Assembly (NCBI RefSeq): GCF_002902905.1
Contig: NZ_CP026124.1
Coordinates: 1,674,001 to 1,738,000 of the forward strand
DNA length: 64,000 nt
Direction: 5' to 3'
Origin: Achromobacter sp. AONIH1
Lineage (GTDB): Bacteria > Pseudomonadota > Gammaproteobacteria > Burkholderiales > Burkholderiaceae_B
Shown: positions 41,951-50,995 of the stretch, in pieces
Numbering within the stretch: the first letter of the stretch is position 1
Layout of the letters: each line of letters begins with the position of its first letter
The notes under the pieces: model-generated
The model's input: the letters and a program-made list of their open reading frames with translations, nothing else
The model's database searches: none
What the model was told of the DNA's origin: nothing
Made by a program: the position numbers and the translations under genes

Positions 41951-42487
41951 ATGAATCGACGTCTCATTCTTTCCGCCGGCGTGGCCGTCGCCGCCACCGC
42001 GGCCGGCGTGTTCACCTGGCTGGGTCGCGGCAAGTCGCAAGCGCCGCAGGCCGCCGACGCGCAGGTCGATCCCGTCGCCTCGCTGATGGCGCTGCGCCTG
42101 CCCGACCTGAGCGGCGCCTCGCATTCGCTGGACGCCTGGAAAGGGCAGCCCATGCTGGTGAATTTCTGGGCGACCTGGTGCGCGCCTTGCGTCAAGGAGA
42201 TGCCCGAGCTGGATGCCTTGCAGAAAAAATATCCGAAAGTGCGCTTTGTGGGTATCGGCGTTGATTCAGCCGCCAATATGCAGAAATTTGTCGAGAAAGT
42301 GCAGGTTTCGTATCCGCTGTGGGTGTTGGGCGCCGGTGGCATCGATGTGTTGCGCAAGCTGGGCAATCCTAGCGGCGGCTTGCCTTTTACGGTTGTTTTC
42401 AATGCAGATGGTGGAATTAACCGGAAGATCCTGGGTGAAATTCAGCCCCAGGACCTGGATCAGACTTTGGCCGGTTTGAAGGCGTAA
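41951..42487 (+). CDS. TlpA/ResA-like thioredoxin-fold protein
   Basis: 178 residues: N-terminal signal/anchor (4-22, AAG near 18) then a redoxin domain with WCAPC (Cys77, Cys80) and a cis-proline segment GGLPFTVVFN. It is periplasmic and may reduce disulfides in cytochrome maturation or similar. From about residue 88 onward codon use becomes AT-rich (AAA, TAT, TTT, GTT, TCA), a dip that continues into the intergenic region before aroQ. The ATG is at 41951. Confidence 0.88.
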   Translation: MNRRLILSAGVAVAATAAGVFTWLGRGKSQAPQAADAQVDPVASLMALRLPDLSGASHSLDAWKGQPMLVNFWATWCAPCVKEMPELDALQKKYPKVRFVGIGVDSAANMQKFVEKVQVSYPLWVLGAGGIDVLRKLGNPSGGLPFTVVFNADGGINRKILGEIQPQDLDQTLAGLKA

Positions 42488-42540
42488 GTCTGTTGGACAA
42501 ATGGTGGGAATTGGCGTAAAAAGCTGGTTTATCGGCTGTT

Positions 42541-42579
42541 TTGCCAACAAATCAAGATTGGCAATCCACTCATTGGCAA
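42541..42579. promoter_or_regulatory. Triplicated TTGGCAA motif upstream of aroQ
   Basis: TTGCCAA (42541-42547) faces TTGGCAA (42558-42564), and a second direct TTGGCAA (42573-42579) follows 15 bp later, ending 4 bp before the aroQ ATG. The spacing looks like a protein-binding array or a translation-blocking stem. The regulator is unknown. Confidence 0.35.
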
Positions 42580-42583
42580 GCGC

Positions 42584-43018
42584 ATGGCGCAAAACATACT
42601 GGTATTGCATGGCCCGAATCTGAACCTGCTAGGCACCCGGGAACCTCATATCTACGGCAGTCTGACGCTGCAGCAGATCAATGAAAACCTGGAACGGCTT
42701 GCAGGGGAACTGGGCGCCACGCTCACGGCGTGGCAGAGCAATCACGAGGGCGCACTGGTCGATCGCATCCAGGCGGCGCGGCAAGACGGCACGGACTTCA
42801 TCATCATCAACGCGGCGGCTTACACGCACACCAGCGTCGCGGTTCGCGATGCGCTGGCCGGGGTCGCGATCCCATTTATTGAAGTACATTTGTCCAACCT
42901 GTATAAGCGGGAGCCCTTCAGGCATCACTCGTATCTGTCCGATCTGGCGGTAGGCCTCATCAGCGGCCTGGGCGCGGACGGCTACGAGGCGGCCCTGCGC
43001 TACGCGGTGCGGCACTGA
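42584..43018 (+). CDS. aroQ: Type II 3-dehydroquinate dehydratase
   Basis: 144 residues, the normal size. [17 protein letters not shown] holds the active-site Arg and Tyr, [12 protein letters not shown] the substrate loop, and [18 protein letters not shown] the C-terminal motif. It forms a dodecamer and converts 3-dehydroquinate to 3-dehydroshikimate. The order aroQ-accB-accC is conserved in many proteobacteria. No clear Shine-Dalgarno is seen. Confidence 0.97.
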   Translation: MAQNILVLHGPNLNLLGTREPHIYGSLTLQQINENLERLAGELGATLTAWQSNHEGALVDRIQAARQDGTDFIIINAAAYTHTSVAVRDALAGVAIPFIEVHLSNLYKREPFRHHSYLSDLAVGLISGLGADGYEAALRYAVRH

Positions 43019-43105
43019 TCTCGCTCCAACACATCGCTTTTACATCTTAAACGGCGCGGTCCCGGCGCAGGGACGTTGCCGACACTATTTCGGGAAGCAG
43101 CTTCT

Positions 43106-43564
43106 ATGGACCTTCGAAAACTCAAAACCCTGATCGACCTGGTGGCTGAATCGGGCATCGCCGAGCTGGAAATCACCGAAGGCGAAGGCAAGGTTCGCAT
43201 CGTCAAGTTCTCGCAGACCCTGCAGCCGGTCGCGTACCATCAGCCCGAGGCCGGCGTGGCCGCCGCGCCGGTGGCCGCGCCCGCTCCCGCCGCTGCCGCG
43301 CCCGCCGCGCCGGCGCCGGCCGCGATCCAGGGCCATGTGGTCAAGGCGCCGATGGTCGGCACGTTCTACCGCTCGCCGAACCCGGGCGCCGCGCCTTTCA
43401 TCGACGTCGGCCAGAGCGTCAAGGAAGGCGATCCCCTCTGCATCATTGAAGCCATGAAGCTGCTCAATGAGATCGAAGCCGACAAGTCCGGCGTGATCAA
43501 GGAAATCCTGGTCGAGAACGGCGAACCCGTTGAGTACGGCCAGCCCCTGTTCGTCATTGGCTGA
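43106..43564 (+). CDS. accB: Biotin carboxyl carrier protein of acetyl-CoA carboxylase
   Basis: 152 residues. N-terminal helix [17 protein letters not shown], an Ala/Pro-rich linker (52-73), and a biotinyl domain with the target Lys118 in [12 protein letters not shown]. It carries carboxybiotin between AccC and AccAD in the cytoplasm. A TTG at 43076 is in frame, but the ATG at 43106 matches the family N-terminus. AccC follows at 8 bp. Confidence 0.97.
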   Translation: MDLRKLKTLIDLVAESGIAELEITEGEGKVRIVKFSQTLQPVAYHQPEAGVAAAPVAAPAPAAAAPAAPAPAAIQGHVVKAPMVGTFYRSPNPGAAPFIDVGQSVKEGDPLCIIEAMKLLNEIEADKSGVIKEILVENGEPVEYGQPLFVIG

Positions 43565-43572
43565 TCGCTGAT

Positions 43573-44919
43573 ATGTTCGAAAAAATCCTGATCGCCAACC
43601 GGGGCGAGATCGCCCTGCGCATTCAGCGCGCTTGCCGCGAGCTGGGCATCAAGACCGTGGTGGTGCACTCCGAGGCCGATCGCGAAGCCAAGTACGTGCG
43701 CCTGGCCGATGAGTCCGTGTGCATCGGGCCCGCGCCCTCGCGTGAAAGCTACCTGAACATGCCGGCCATCATCTCGGCCGCCGAAGTCACCGATTCCGAG
43801 GCGATCCACCCCGGCTATGGTTTCCTGTCGGAAAACGCCGATTTCGCCGAGCGCGTCGAGAAAAGCGGCTTCGTGTTCATCGGTCCGCGTCCCGACACCA
43901 TTCGCCTGATGGGCGACAAGGTCAGCGCCAAGCGCGCCATGATCGAGGCCGGCGTGCCGGTGGTGCCCGGTTCCGAGGGCGCGTTGCCCGACGATCCGCA
44001 GGAAATCGTGCGCATTGGGCGCGAAGTCGGCTACCCGGTCATCATCAAGGCCGCGGGCGGCGGCGGCGGCCGCGGCATGCGGGTGGTGTACACGGAAGCC
44101 GCGCTGCTGAACGCCGTCACGATGACGCGTTCCGAGGCCGGCGCCGCGTTCAACAATCCCGAAGTCTATATGGAGAAGTTCCTGGAGAATCCGCGCCACG
44201 TGGAAATCCAGGTGCTGGCCGACGGCGGCCGCAACGCGGTCTGGCTGGGCGAGCGCGACTGCTCCATGCAGCGCCGCCACCAGAAGGTCATCGAGGAAGC
44301 GCCGGCCCCCGGCATCGCGCGCCGGCTGATCGAGCGCATCGGCGACCGCTGCGCCGACGCCTGCCGCAAGATGGGCTATCGCGGCGCGGGCACGTTCGAG
44401 TTCCTGTATGAAAACGGCGAGTTCTATTTCATCGAAATGAACACCCGCATCCAGGTCGAGCATCCCGTCACCGAGCTGATCACCGGCGTGGACCTGGTCC
44501 AGCAGCAGATCCTGATCGCCGCCGGCGAGAAGTTCACGCTGCGCCAGCGCGACATCGGCTTCAAGGGTCATGCGATCGAATGCCGCATCAACGCCGAGGA
44601 TCCGTTCCGCTTCGTGCCCAGCCCCGGCCGCATCACCAACTGGCACACCCCGGGCGGCCCTGGCGTTCGTATCGATTCGCACGCGTTCAACGGTTATTTC
44701 GTGCCGCCGAACTATGATTCCATGATCGCCAAGGTCATTACCTACGGCGATACGCGCGACCAGGCGCTGGCCCGCATGCGCACGGCCCTGTCGGAAATGG
44801 TGGTGGAAGGCATTTCGACCAACATCCCGCTGCATCGCGAGCTGTTGCAGGACGCCCGCTTCATCGAAGGCGGCACCAGCATCCATTATCTGGAAAACAA
44901 GCTGGCCCAGCGGCCTTGA
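43573..44919 (+). CDS. accC: Biotin carboxylase subunit of acetyl-CoA carboxylase
   Basis: 448 residues, the standard length. [17 protein letters not shown], the glycine-rich loop [47 protein letters not shown] and [14 protein letters not shown] show a complete ATP-grasp carboxylase. It carboxylates biotin on AccB at the expense of ATP and bicarbonate. A strong terminator follows 12 bp after the stop. Confidence 0.98.
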   Translation: MFEKILIANRGEIALRIQRACRELGIKTVVVHSEADREAKYVRLADESVCIGPAPSRESYLNMPAIISAAEVTDSEAIHPGYGFLSENADFAERVEKSGFVFIGPRPDTIRLMGDKVSAKRAMIEAGVPVVPGSEGALPDDPQEIVRIGREVGYPVIIKAAGGGGGRGMRVVYTEAALLNAVTMTRSEAGAAFNNPEVYMEKFLENPRHVEIQVLADGGRNAVWLGERDCSMQRRHQKVIEEAPAPGIARRLIERIGDRCADACRKMGYRGAGTFEFLYENGEFYFIEMNTRIQVEHPVTELITGVDLVQQQILIAAGEKFTLRQRDIGFKGHAIECRINAEDPFRFVPSPGRITNWHTPGGPGVRIDSHAFNGYFVPPNYDSMIAKVITYGDTRDQALARMRTALSEMVVEGISTNIPLHRELLQDARFIEGGTSIHYLENKLAQRP

Positions 44920-44931
44920 TCCGCTTTTTCC

Positions 44932-44959
44932 GGGGCCGCGAGGCCCCTTTTGTGTTTTT
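44932..44959 (+). terminator. Rho-independent terminator after accBC
   Basis: GGGGCC (44932-44937), loop GCGA, GGCCCC (44942-44947), then TTTTGTGTTTTT (44948-44959). Confidence 0.87.
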
Positions 44960-45015
44960 ACGGTCGAACGGGCCGCGGCGCATGCCGCGGCCCGTCGTCC
45001 AGATGGAAGAATCTC

Positions 45016-45939
45016 ATGCGTGAACTCGTGCTCCATTGCCTGGAAGCCCAGGCCGAAGCCCTGTCCGACGCGCTGCTGGAAGCCGGCGTGCTGTCGGTGT
45101 CGGTCGAGGACGCCGATTTCGGCACCGACGACGAGCGTCCTTTGTTCGGCGAACCGGGCACCGAGCCCGACGTGCAGGCCTGGGACCGCAACCGCGTCGT
45201 GGCCTTGCTGCCCGACGGCGCCGACCCTGCCCAGATCATGGCAGAGGCGGCCGAGGCCGGCGAGCTGGACCCCGCGCTGTTCCAGGATTGGAGCCTGCGC
45301 GACGTGCCGGACGCCGACTGGGTGCGGCTGACGCAATCGCAGTTCGGCCCCATCCAGGTCGCCGAGCGGCTGTGGATCGTGCCCAGCTGGCACCGTGACA
45401 ATCCGGACGTGCCGGGGCTGGACCTGGATGCCGCCGACGGCGCCATCCACATCGAACTCGATCCGGGCCTGGCTTTCGGCACCGGCAGCCATCCCACGAC
45501 CCACCTGTGCCTGGCCTGGCTCGAAGCCGAGCTGCCGGCCGGCGCGACGCTGCTGGACTATGGCTGCGGCTCGGGCATCCTGGCCATCGCCGCGCGCAAG
45601 CTGGGCGCGGGGCCGACCCAGGCGGTGGACATCGATCCGCAAGCCGTGCAGAGCACCGTGTTCAACGCCCAGGTCAACGGCGTCGAGCTGGACGCCATGC
45701 TGCCCGACGGCCTGAAGGACGGCACGTTCCAGGTCGTGGTCGCCAATATCCTGTCGAACCCGCTGAAGGTGCTGGCGCCCATGCTGGCCGGCCGCGTCGC
45801 GCCCGGCGGGCAACTGGTGCTCTCGGGTGTGCTGGAACGGCAGGCCGAGGAAGTCGCCGCCGCCTATGCGCCGTGGATCGCCATGTCGGTCTGGCGCGCG
45901 CGCGACGGCTGGGTCTGCCTGCACGGCCGCAAGGCCTGA
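45016..45939 (+). CDS. prmA: Ribosomal protein L11 methyltransferase
   Basis: 307 residues. An N-terminal substrate-recognition domain is followed by a SAM-binding domain with [26 protein letters not shown] and [11 protein letters not shown]. It trimethylates L11. The ATG at 45016 follows GGAAGA. It comes right after accC, the order accB-accC-prmA being widespread. Confidence 0.95.
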   Translation: MRELVLHCLEAQAEALSDALLEAGVLSVSVEDADFGTDDERPLFGEPGTEPDVQAWDRNRVVALLPDGADPAQIMAEAAEAGELDPALFQDWSLRDVPDADWVRLTQSQFGPIQVAERLWIVPSWHRDNPDVPGLDLDAADGAIHIELDPGLAFGTGSHPTTHLCLAWLEAELPAGATLLDYGCGSGILAIAARKLGAGPTQAVDIDPQAVQSTVFNAQVNGVELDAMLPDGLKDGTFQVVVANILSNPLKVLAPMLAGRVAPGGQLVLSGVLERQAEEVAAAYAPWIAMSVWRARDGWVCLHGRKA

Positions 45940-45962
45940 ACGCATAGCTGCCGCGCAACGCC

Positions 45963-47354
45963 ATGGCTTTGACCACCCGCTGCCCGCATTGCGGCACCGC
46001 CTTCAAGGTGGTGCCGGACCAGTTGCGGATCCGCAATGGCCTGGTGCGCTGCGGCGCCTGCTCCACGGTGTTCGACGGCCGGGCCAGTCTGGTGCAGCCC
46101 GCGGACGTTCCCGGGCGGCAGGCCGAGACGCCGGTAGCCATGCCGGCCGCGACTGCGGCCCGGGCCGCCGAGCCGGCCCATGCGGTTCCTCCCTTGGTTC
46201 GGCCCGAGACTCCGACTGCCCGGGCTTCCGAGCCGGTGCCGCCGTGGGAAGACGAGCCTGCTTTCTCGCAATCCCCGGCGCGGCCTTGGGCGCAGCCGCC
46301 ATCCACGACGCCGCCCGCCGTGCTGCGCAGCCGCGAACAGATCCGCCGGCAGGCGCAGGACCAGGACGCGCGCGCCGACGAGCTGGATGACGATGAGCTG
46401 CTGGACGATGAGCTGCATGATGACGAATCGCAGGACGATGAACCACGGGGCGGTCGTCGTCACGGCGAGGACGGGCATGATGATGCGAGCGGCTGGCGCG
46501 ACCGTGCTGATGAGCGCTATCCGCACTCGCGCCCCGCGGCGCCACGATTCGAGGAGCGTCGCGGCGAGGCGTTCGTAGCCGACGACCGGCGCGGCGAGCC
46601 GTCGCTGTCCTGGAGTGCGCCGGTGCGCGCCGAGGCGGTGCGTGAGCCAGCATTGCGGGCGCGCGTAGAGGACGACGGCGCCCTCGACGACGGCCGCGGC
46701 CATGCCGATGAAGATGCCACTGACTTTGAAGACGCCGACGGCGACGCGCTACAGGATGGCGCGCCGGTGCTGGGCGAGTCTCGCACCCGCTATTCCAGCG
46801 CCACCGACGTGGGGCGCGCTCCGCCGGAATTCCTGGACCAGGACCGGCAGGCGCGCCGGGGCCTGCTGCGCCGGCTCTGGGGCTACGGATGCCTGCTGGG
46901 CCTGATCGCGCTGGGCCTGCAACTGCTTTATGCCTACCGCGTGGATATCGCCAATTCCGTGCCGGCGCTGCGTCCGGCGCTGGAAGCCGCCTGCCGCTCC
47001 ATGGGCTGCACGGTGGGCTACGCGCGCCGCCTGGAGCGCATCGCGATTTCCGCTTCTTCGCTGCAGCCGCCGCCGGGCGCTGCCGCCATCGATGACGGCC
47101 GCAGCCGCCTGGTGCTGAACCTGATGCTGCGCAACCGCTATGACAAGCCGCAGCATTGGCCCGCGCTGGTGCTGGATCTGACCGACCTGTCGGATACCGT
47201 GGTCGTGCGCAAGGTGCTGCGGCCCGAGGATTACCTGACGCCGGAGCAACTGCGCGGCCCCTTCGGCCCGGCCGGCGAGCTCAAGATCTCGGTGCCCATC
47301 GAAGTGGCGGGCGTCCAGGTCAACGGCTATCAGCTCGACAAATTCTTTCCCTAA
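45963..47354 (+). CDS. Zinc-ribbon/DUF3426 membrane protein
   Basis: 463 residues. N-terminal MJ0042-type zinc ribbon with Cys7, Cys10, Cys30 and Cys33. The middle (about 50-290) is a disordered, highly charged low-complexity region with runs of Asp/Glu and Arg (about 130-180). One membrane segment (about 306-325) precedes a C-terminal DUF3426 domain with LEAACRSMGCTVGYARRLE. The family is conserved next to prmA in betaproteobacteria. Its function is unknown. Confidence 0.88.
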   Translation: MALTTRCPHCGTAFKVVPDQLRIRNGLVRCGACSTVFDGRASLVQPADVPGRQAETPVAMPAATAARAAEPAHAVPPLVRPETPTARASEPVPPWEDEPAFSQSPARPWAQPPSTTPPAVLRSREQIRRQAQDQDARADELDDDELLDDELHDDESQDDEPRGGRRHGEDGHDDASGWRDRADERYPHSRPAAPRFEERRGEAFVADDRRGEPSLSWSAPVRAEAVREPALRARVEDDGALDDGRGHADEDATDFEDADGDALQDGAPVLGESRTRYSSATDVGRAPPEFLDQDRQARRGLLRRLWGYGCLLGLIALGLQLLYAYRVDIANSVPALRPALEAACRSMGCTVGYARRLERIAISASSLQPPPGAAAIDDGRSRLVLNLMLRNRYDKPQHWPALVLDLTDLSDTVVVRKVLRPEDYLTPEQLRGPFGPAGELKISVPIEVAGVQVNGYQLDKFFP

Positions 47355-47377
47355 ATTTTTCTTCAAGGATGACAGGC

Positions 47378-48319
47378 ATGACGAATTCGGTCCTGGTCTG
47401 CGGTTCGATGGCTTTCGACACCATCGCGGTATTCGAGGGGCGCTTCAAGGAGCACATCCTTGCTGACCGCATCCATGCGCTGAGCGTCTCGTTCCTGGTG
47501 CCCAGCATGCGCAAGGAATACGGCGGTTGCTCGGGCAATATCGCCTACAGCATGCAGTTGCTGGGCGGCAAGCCCGTGCCGGTCGCCACCGTCGGCGAGG
47601 ACGCTGGCGAATACCTGGAGCGGCTGCAGGGCCTGGGCATCGACGTCAGCCGGATCAAGACGATTCCCGAGACCTTCACCGCCCAGTGCTTCATCACGAC
47701 CGACCTGGACGACAATCAGATCACCGCGTTCCATCCCGGCGCCATGGCTTTTGCCGCGCAGAACGACGTCACCGGCGCCAAGGCTGCCTGGGCCATCGTG
47801 GCGCCCGACGCCAAGGAAGGCATGTTCGCCCACGCGGAACGGCTGAACAAGAGCGGCATTCCGTTCATCTTCGATCTGGGCCAGGCCATGCCCCTGTTCG
47901 ACCGCGATGACCTGGAGCGCATGCTCAAGATGACGCAGGCGCTGACGGTCAATGACTACGAGGCCAGCGTGGTCGAGCAGCGCACCGGCCGCAGCATCGA
48001 GGACATCGCGCGCGACCTGACCGCCGTGGTCGTCACCCGCGGCGCCGAAGGCGCCACGCTGTATACCGAAGGCAAGACGGTCCAGATCGCGCCCGTGCGC
48101 GCGGCCCAGGTCGTGGACCCCACCGGCTGCGGCGATTCGCAGCGCGGCGGTCTGCTCTACGGCCTGACCTGCGGCTGGAGCTGGGAAGACAGCTGCCGCC
48201 TGGGCAATGTCATGGGCGCCCTCAAGATCGCCTCGCGCGGTCCGCAGAACTATGCGCCGTCGCGCGCCGAGATCGACGCGGTGCTGCATGCCACCTACGG
48301 CATTCATCTGCCTGCCTGA
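47378..48319 (+). CDS. PfkB-family carbohydrate/nucleoside kinase (adenosine-kinase-like)
   Basis: 313 residues. SVLVCGSMAFD (N-terminal), YGGCSGNIAYSMQLLGG, TVNDYEASVVEQRTG, and the catalytic PfkB motif DPTGCGDSQRGG, with Cys replacing the usual alanine in G-A-G-D while the catalytic Asp is kept. It resembles adenosine or ribokinase-like sugar kinases; the substrate is uncertain. An ATG at 47369 also exists, but AAGGA spacing favours 47378. Confidence 0.88.
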   Translation: MTNSVLVCGSMAFDTIAVFEGRFKEHILADRIHALSVSFLVPSMRKEYGGCSGNIAYSMQLLGGKPVPVATVGEDAGEYLERLQGLGIDVSRIKTIPETFTAQCFITTDLDDNQITAFHPGAMAFAAQNDVTGAKAAWAIVAPDAKEGMFAHAERLNKSGIPFIFDLGQAMPLFDRDDLERMLKMTQALTVNDYEASVVEQRTGRSIEDIARDLTAVVVTRGAEGATLYTEGKTVQIAPVRAAQVVDPTGCGDSQRGGLLYGLTCGWSWEDSCRLGNVMGALKIASRGPQNYAPSRAEIDAVLHATYGIHLPA

Positions 48320-48464
48320 ACCCGCGTACAGGGTGGGGAACCGGCGCCGGTGGCGCCGGTCGAAATGGACGATCGCGTTTCACTGTGTTGCAGGCTGCTC
48401 CATCACCGTTTTCGGGCTGGAGTATGATCAAAATTCGTCGGCGATGCCCGATCGAGGAGTCCAA

Positions 48465-48968
48465 ATGAACCAAACCAAACCCATTTCCCTGGTCTCGCCG
48501 CGCGCCGGCCGCTGGCTGGCCGTCGCCGCCGTCGTCACGTCGATGGCCGTGCTGGGTGGCTGCGCCAACCGCAGCGCCTCCAGCGGCGTGTACAGCTATG
48601 ACCAGGCTCAGCGCGAGCAGATCGTCCGCACGGGCACAGTCACCGGCGTGCGTCCCATCGTGATCCAGAACGACAAGTCCAGCGGCGCAGGCATGCTGGC
48701 CGGTGGCGCGCTGGGCGGCGTTGCGGGCAACGCGGTCGGCGGCGGCACGGGCCGCACCATCGCCACGGTTGGCGGCGCCATCCTGGGCGCGCTGGCGGGC
48801 AATGCCATCGAGAACTCGGTTGGCAAGTCGTCCGGCTACGAAATCACGGTGCGCCTGGACAACGGCGAAACCCGCGTCGTGGCCCAGGAAGCCGATGTGC
48901 CCATCAGCGTCGGCCAACGCGTCCAGGTGATCAGCGGGGCAGGCCCCACGCGCGTCACCCCGATGTAA
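48465..48968 (+). CDS. SlyB/Pcp-like outer-membrane lipoprotein (glycine zipper)
   Basis: 167 residues. Lipobox LGGC with Cys33 after a signal peptide; a glycine-zipper pair follows (GAGMLAGGALGGVAGNAVGG and GGAILGALAGNAIE), then a beta-rich C-terminus (YEITVRLDNGETRVVAQEAD). GAGGAG precedes the ATG. Such lipoproteins span or stiffen the outer membrane and are often PhoP-regulated in enterics. A good terminator follows. Confidence 0.9.
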   Translation: MNQTKPISLVSPRAGRWLAVAAVVTSMAVLGGCANRSASSGVYSYDQAQREQIVRTGTVTGVRPIVIQNDKSSGAGMLAGGALGGVAGNAVGGGTGRTIATVGGAILGALAGNAIENSVGKSSGYEITVRLDNGETRVVAQEADVPISVGQRVQVISGAGPTRVTPM

Positions 48969-48988
48969 ATCGTCGTCGCCAGAGAAAA

Positions 48989-49010
48989 GCCCGCGCAAGC
49001 GGGCTTTTTT
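48989..49010 (+). terminator. Rho-independent terminator after the SlyB-like gene
   Basis: GCCCGC (48989-48994), loop GCAA, GCGGGC (48999-49004), T6 (49005-49010), preceded by AAAA. Confidence 0.9.
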
Positions 49011-49386
49011 CATTGGCGCGGGCCGCGCAGGAAAGCCGCTGGAACACCGCGGCGTCGTGCTGGGTTCCGCTGGCGCAGGGTTCCTCGCGCAGTCTGTCGT
49101 TCCGCCGCAACGTGGCGCACCGTGATTACCCTCGAAATGCCGTACTTTTTGTGTTTTTCCGCGATTTCGGCCGGAAGTTTCATGGCGATTCAACGGTTGA
49201 AGTGCCATGATTCGCCTGCCACGCCGACAAGGGCCGGAATGATGTTGTAACGGCTTGCATCGGCGCCACCCGGGAAGCCGGTCGGCATCGTCAGTTGATT
49301 TTCAGGTTTTTTCTGTAAACTCGCCGTCCTGAATCTCGGGGCGGGGGATGTTGTGCCTTTCGAGGCGACATAACGCTGCACTATCT
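49011..49386. promoter_or_regulatory. Leader of the D-alanylation operon with a possible promoter
   Basis: This 376-bp non-coding stretch precedes the carrier-protein gene. A possible promoter is TTGATT (49295-49300) with TAAACT (49316-49321); the 15-bp spacer is short. The DNA is less GC-rich here, with T-runs at 49147-49160 and 49307-49312. No RNA gene or clear riboswitch was recognised. Confidence 0.35.
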
Positions 49387-49626
49387 ATGCATACCGAGCA
49401 AGAACTCCACACCAAGATCGGCGAGATCGTCGAGTCGATCGTCCTCAAGAAAGTCACTCCCGACACGCAGTTGATCGCTACCGGCCTGGTGGATTCGCTC
49501 GCCGCCGTGGACATCACGCTGGCTGTCGAGTCCGAGTACGGCTGCAGCATACCGGCTCCGGAGATCGCGGAGCATTTACAGTCGGTTCGCACGCTTGCCG
49601 GCTATGTCGCTGCCCATACTTCGTAA
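49387..49626 (+). CDS. dltC: Acyl/D-alanyl carrier protein of a dlt-type operon
   Basis: 79 residues, the size of DltC. It has the phosphopantetheine attachment Ser37 in GLVDSLAAVD. In dlt systems the carrier receives D-alanine from DltA. The gene order here (carrier, DltD, DltX-like, DltB, DltA) differs from the Gram-positive dltXABCD. In Bordetella the equivalent is the dra locus, linked to D-alanine addition to an outer-membrane component. An in-frame ATG at 49348 has a G-rich upstream run and remains possible. Confidence 0.86.
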   Translation: MHTEQELHTKIGEIVESIVLKKVTPDTQLIATGLVDSLAAVDITLAVESEYGCSIPAPEIAEHLQSVRTLAGYVAAHTS

Positions 49627-50782
49627 TTCCCGGCTGCTGTCGCACGTCGCGGCCGCCGCTACGGCGGTTGCGCTGGCCATCGGCGCGTACCTGGGCGCGG
49701 ACGACGTGCTCAGCCGCATCGTCCTGCCGGTCGCCGCGCCCGCCGCGGACAAGAGCAACTACCTGCCCAATCTGGGGCCGGATTGGGGCACCCAGCACGT
49801 CAACCTGAACCGCCTGGGCAATGCGCTCAGCGACGGCACGCTGGTGGTGCTGGGCTCGTCCGAGCTGTCCAGCCACGATTTGCGCTTCGTGCCGTACCGC
49901 TTCTTTCCCGAAGAGCTGAAGGTGCCGACGCTGGCCTATGGCCACGCCATGTTCCAGTCCTACGGCATGGTCAGCGTGCTGGAGTCCGTGGCCGATTCGC
50001 TCACGCCGAACACGCGCCTGGTCATCATGGTGTCGCCCGCCTGGTTCGCTTCTGGCGGGCAACTGCCGCGCAGCGCCTTCGCCGAGCATGTCACGGGGCC
50101 GGTCTGGAACCGCCTTTGGGACAAGCCCAGCACGCGCGAGCAGTTGCAGACCTGGATCAGCGACAACGCGAACTGGGGCCTGCTCTGGCTCATCGCGAAC
50201 GGCCAGGTGGCCGAGCTGAAGGACAAGGTCTCGTTGTGGTGGAACGCGCGCCAGGAACCCGCGCCGGACAAGCCGCGCAGCAAGCTGTCCGTGCCGGCGC
50301 ACCGCTACGTGGTCTGGCCCTCGGCTGCCCGCCTGAACGCCGGGCACTGGAGCCGCCTGACCCAGGAGGCGCGCGAAGTCGAGCACAAGCTGGGCGGCAA
50401 TAATCCCTACGATGTGCGCGACGACTACTACAAGCAGTACCTGGCATCCCTGTACTCGCCGGCGCGCAACGAATTCGCCAATGTCGACCCGCTTACCCGC
50501 ACCGAACTGGGCGACCTGTCGCGCCTGATGGCGCTGCTGCAAAAGCGCAAGGTCAAGGCGTACTTCGTGATCCAGCCTTTCAATCCCAAGCTCATCCTGG
50601 ACATGGAGCGCTTCGATCCGGTGGTGGCCGCCATCACCGGCATGTGCACGCGCTACCAGATGGGCTGCCTGGACCTCTACAGCATTCCCTTCGAGCCCGG
50701 CATGGTGCGTGACGACATGCACCTGGCCGAACTGGGCTGGGCCATGGCCGACCAGGGCATTGCGGAGTATTTTTCCCGATGA
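49604..50782 (+). CDS. dltD: DltD-like periplasmic SGNH hydrolase
   Basis: 392 residues: N-terminal signal-anchor (about 12-32), then an SGNH-type domain with the serine in LGSSEL (83-88) and the C-terminal DDMHLAELGW with Asp and His of the triad. DltD finishes D-alanyl transfer on the outer face of the membrane. It overlaps the carrier gene by 23 bp; a TTG at 49595 is also in frame. Its stop overlaps the next small gene by 4 bp. Confidence 0.88.
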   Translation: MSLPILRNSRLLSHVAAAATAVALAIGAYLGADDVLSRIVLPVAAPAADKSNYLPNLGPDWGTQHVNLNRLGNALSDGTLVVLGSSELSSHDLRFVPYRFFPEELKVPTLAYGHAMFQSYGMVSVLESVADSLTPNTRLVIMVSPAWFASGGQLPRSAFAEHVTGPVWNRLWDKPSTREQLQTWISDNANWGLLWLIANGQVAELKDKVSLWWNARQEPAPDKPRSKLSVPAHRYVVWPSAARLNAGHWSRLTQEAREVEHKLGGNNPYDVRDDYYKQYLASLYSPARNEFANVDPLTRTELGDLSRLMALLQKRKVKAYFVIQPFNPKLILDMERFDPVVAAITGMCTRYQMGCLDLYSIPFEPGMVRDDMHLAELGWAMADQGIAEYFSR

Positions 50783-50982
50783 AGCAATTTTTTTGCAGGG
50801 CATTCGCCAAGCCGGATGACGCGGCGGCGCCTGACCGGGATGCCGGCAAGGGCTGGGGCCGGCGGTTCCTGTGGCACCTGTGCCTGTACCTTGGCGTGAT
50901 CCTGGTGTTCGTGCTGCAGGCCCAGCCCACCACGGGCAGCGGCGGACCGATCAAGGTCGAATTCCAGTACCAGCAATTCTGA
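50779..50982 (+). CDS. dltX: DltX-like membrane microprotein
   Basis: 67 residues. A basic N-terminal part, one membrane helix (about 30-47) and an external tail ending VEFQYQQF. Gram-positive DltX is a short single-helix protein whose C-terminal F-x-Y-x-x-F motif ends in a tyrosine proposed to relay the D-alanyl group from DltB. Here Tyr64 lies in exactly that position. The start is coupled to the dltD stop (ATGA), and dltB follows at 13 bp. This assignment rests on size, topology, motif and operon position. Confidence 0.75.
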   Translation: MKQFFCRAFAKPDDAAAPDRDAGKGWGRRFLWHLCLYLGVILVFVLQAQPTTGSGGPIKVEFQYQQF

Positions 50983-50995
50983 GCGCGGCCCCAGC

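Noticed and set aside
44950..45015. Longer N-terminus for PrmA
   Set aside because: The upstream in-frame codons overlap the accC terminator and the ATG at 45016 has its own ribosome-binding site and matches the family start.
48340..48360. Terminator after the PfkB kinase gene
   Set aside because: ACCGGCGCC/GGCGCCGGT is a good stem, but there is no T-tract and the loop is only 3 bases; too weak to list.
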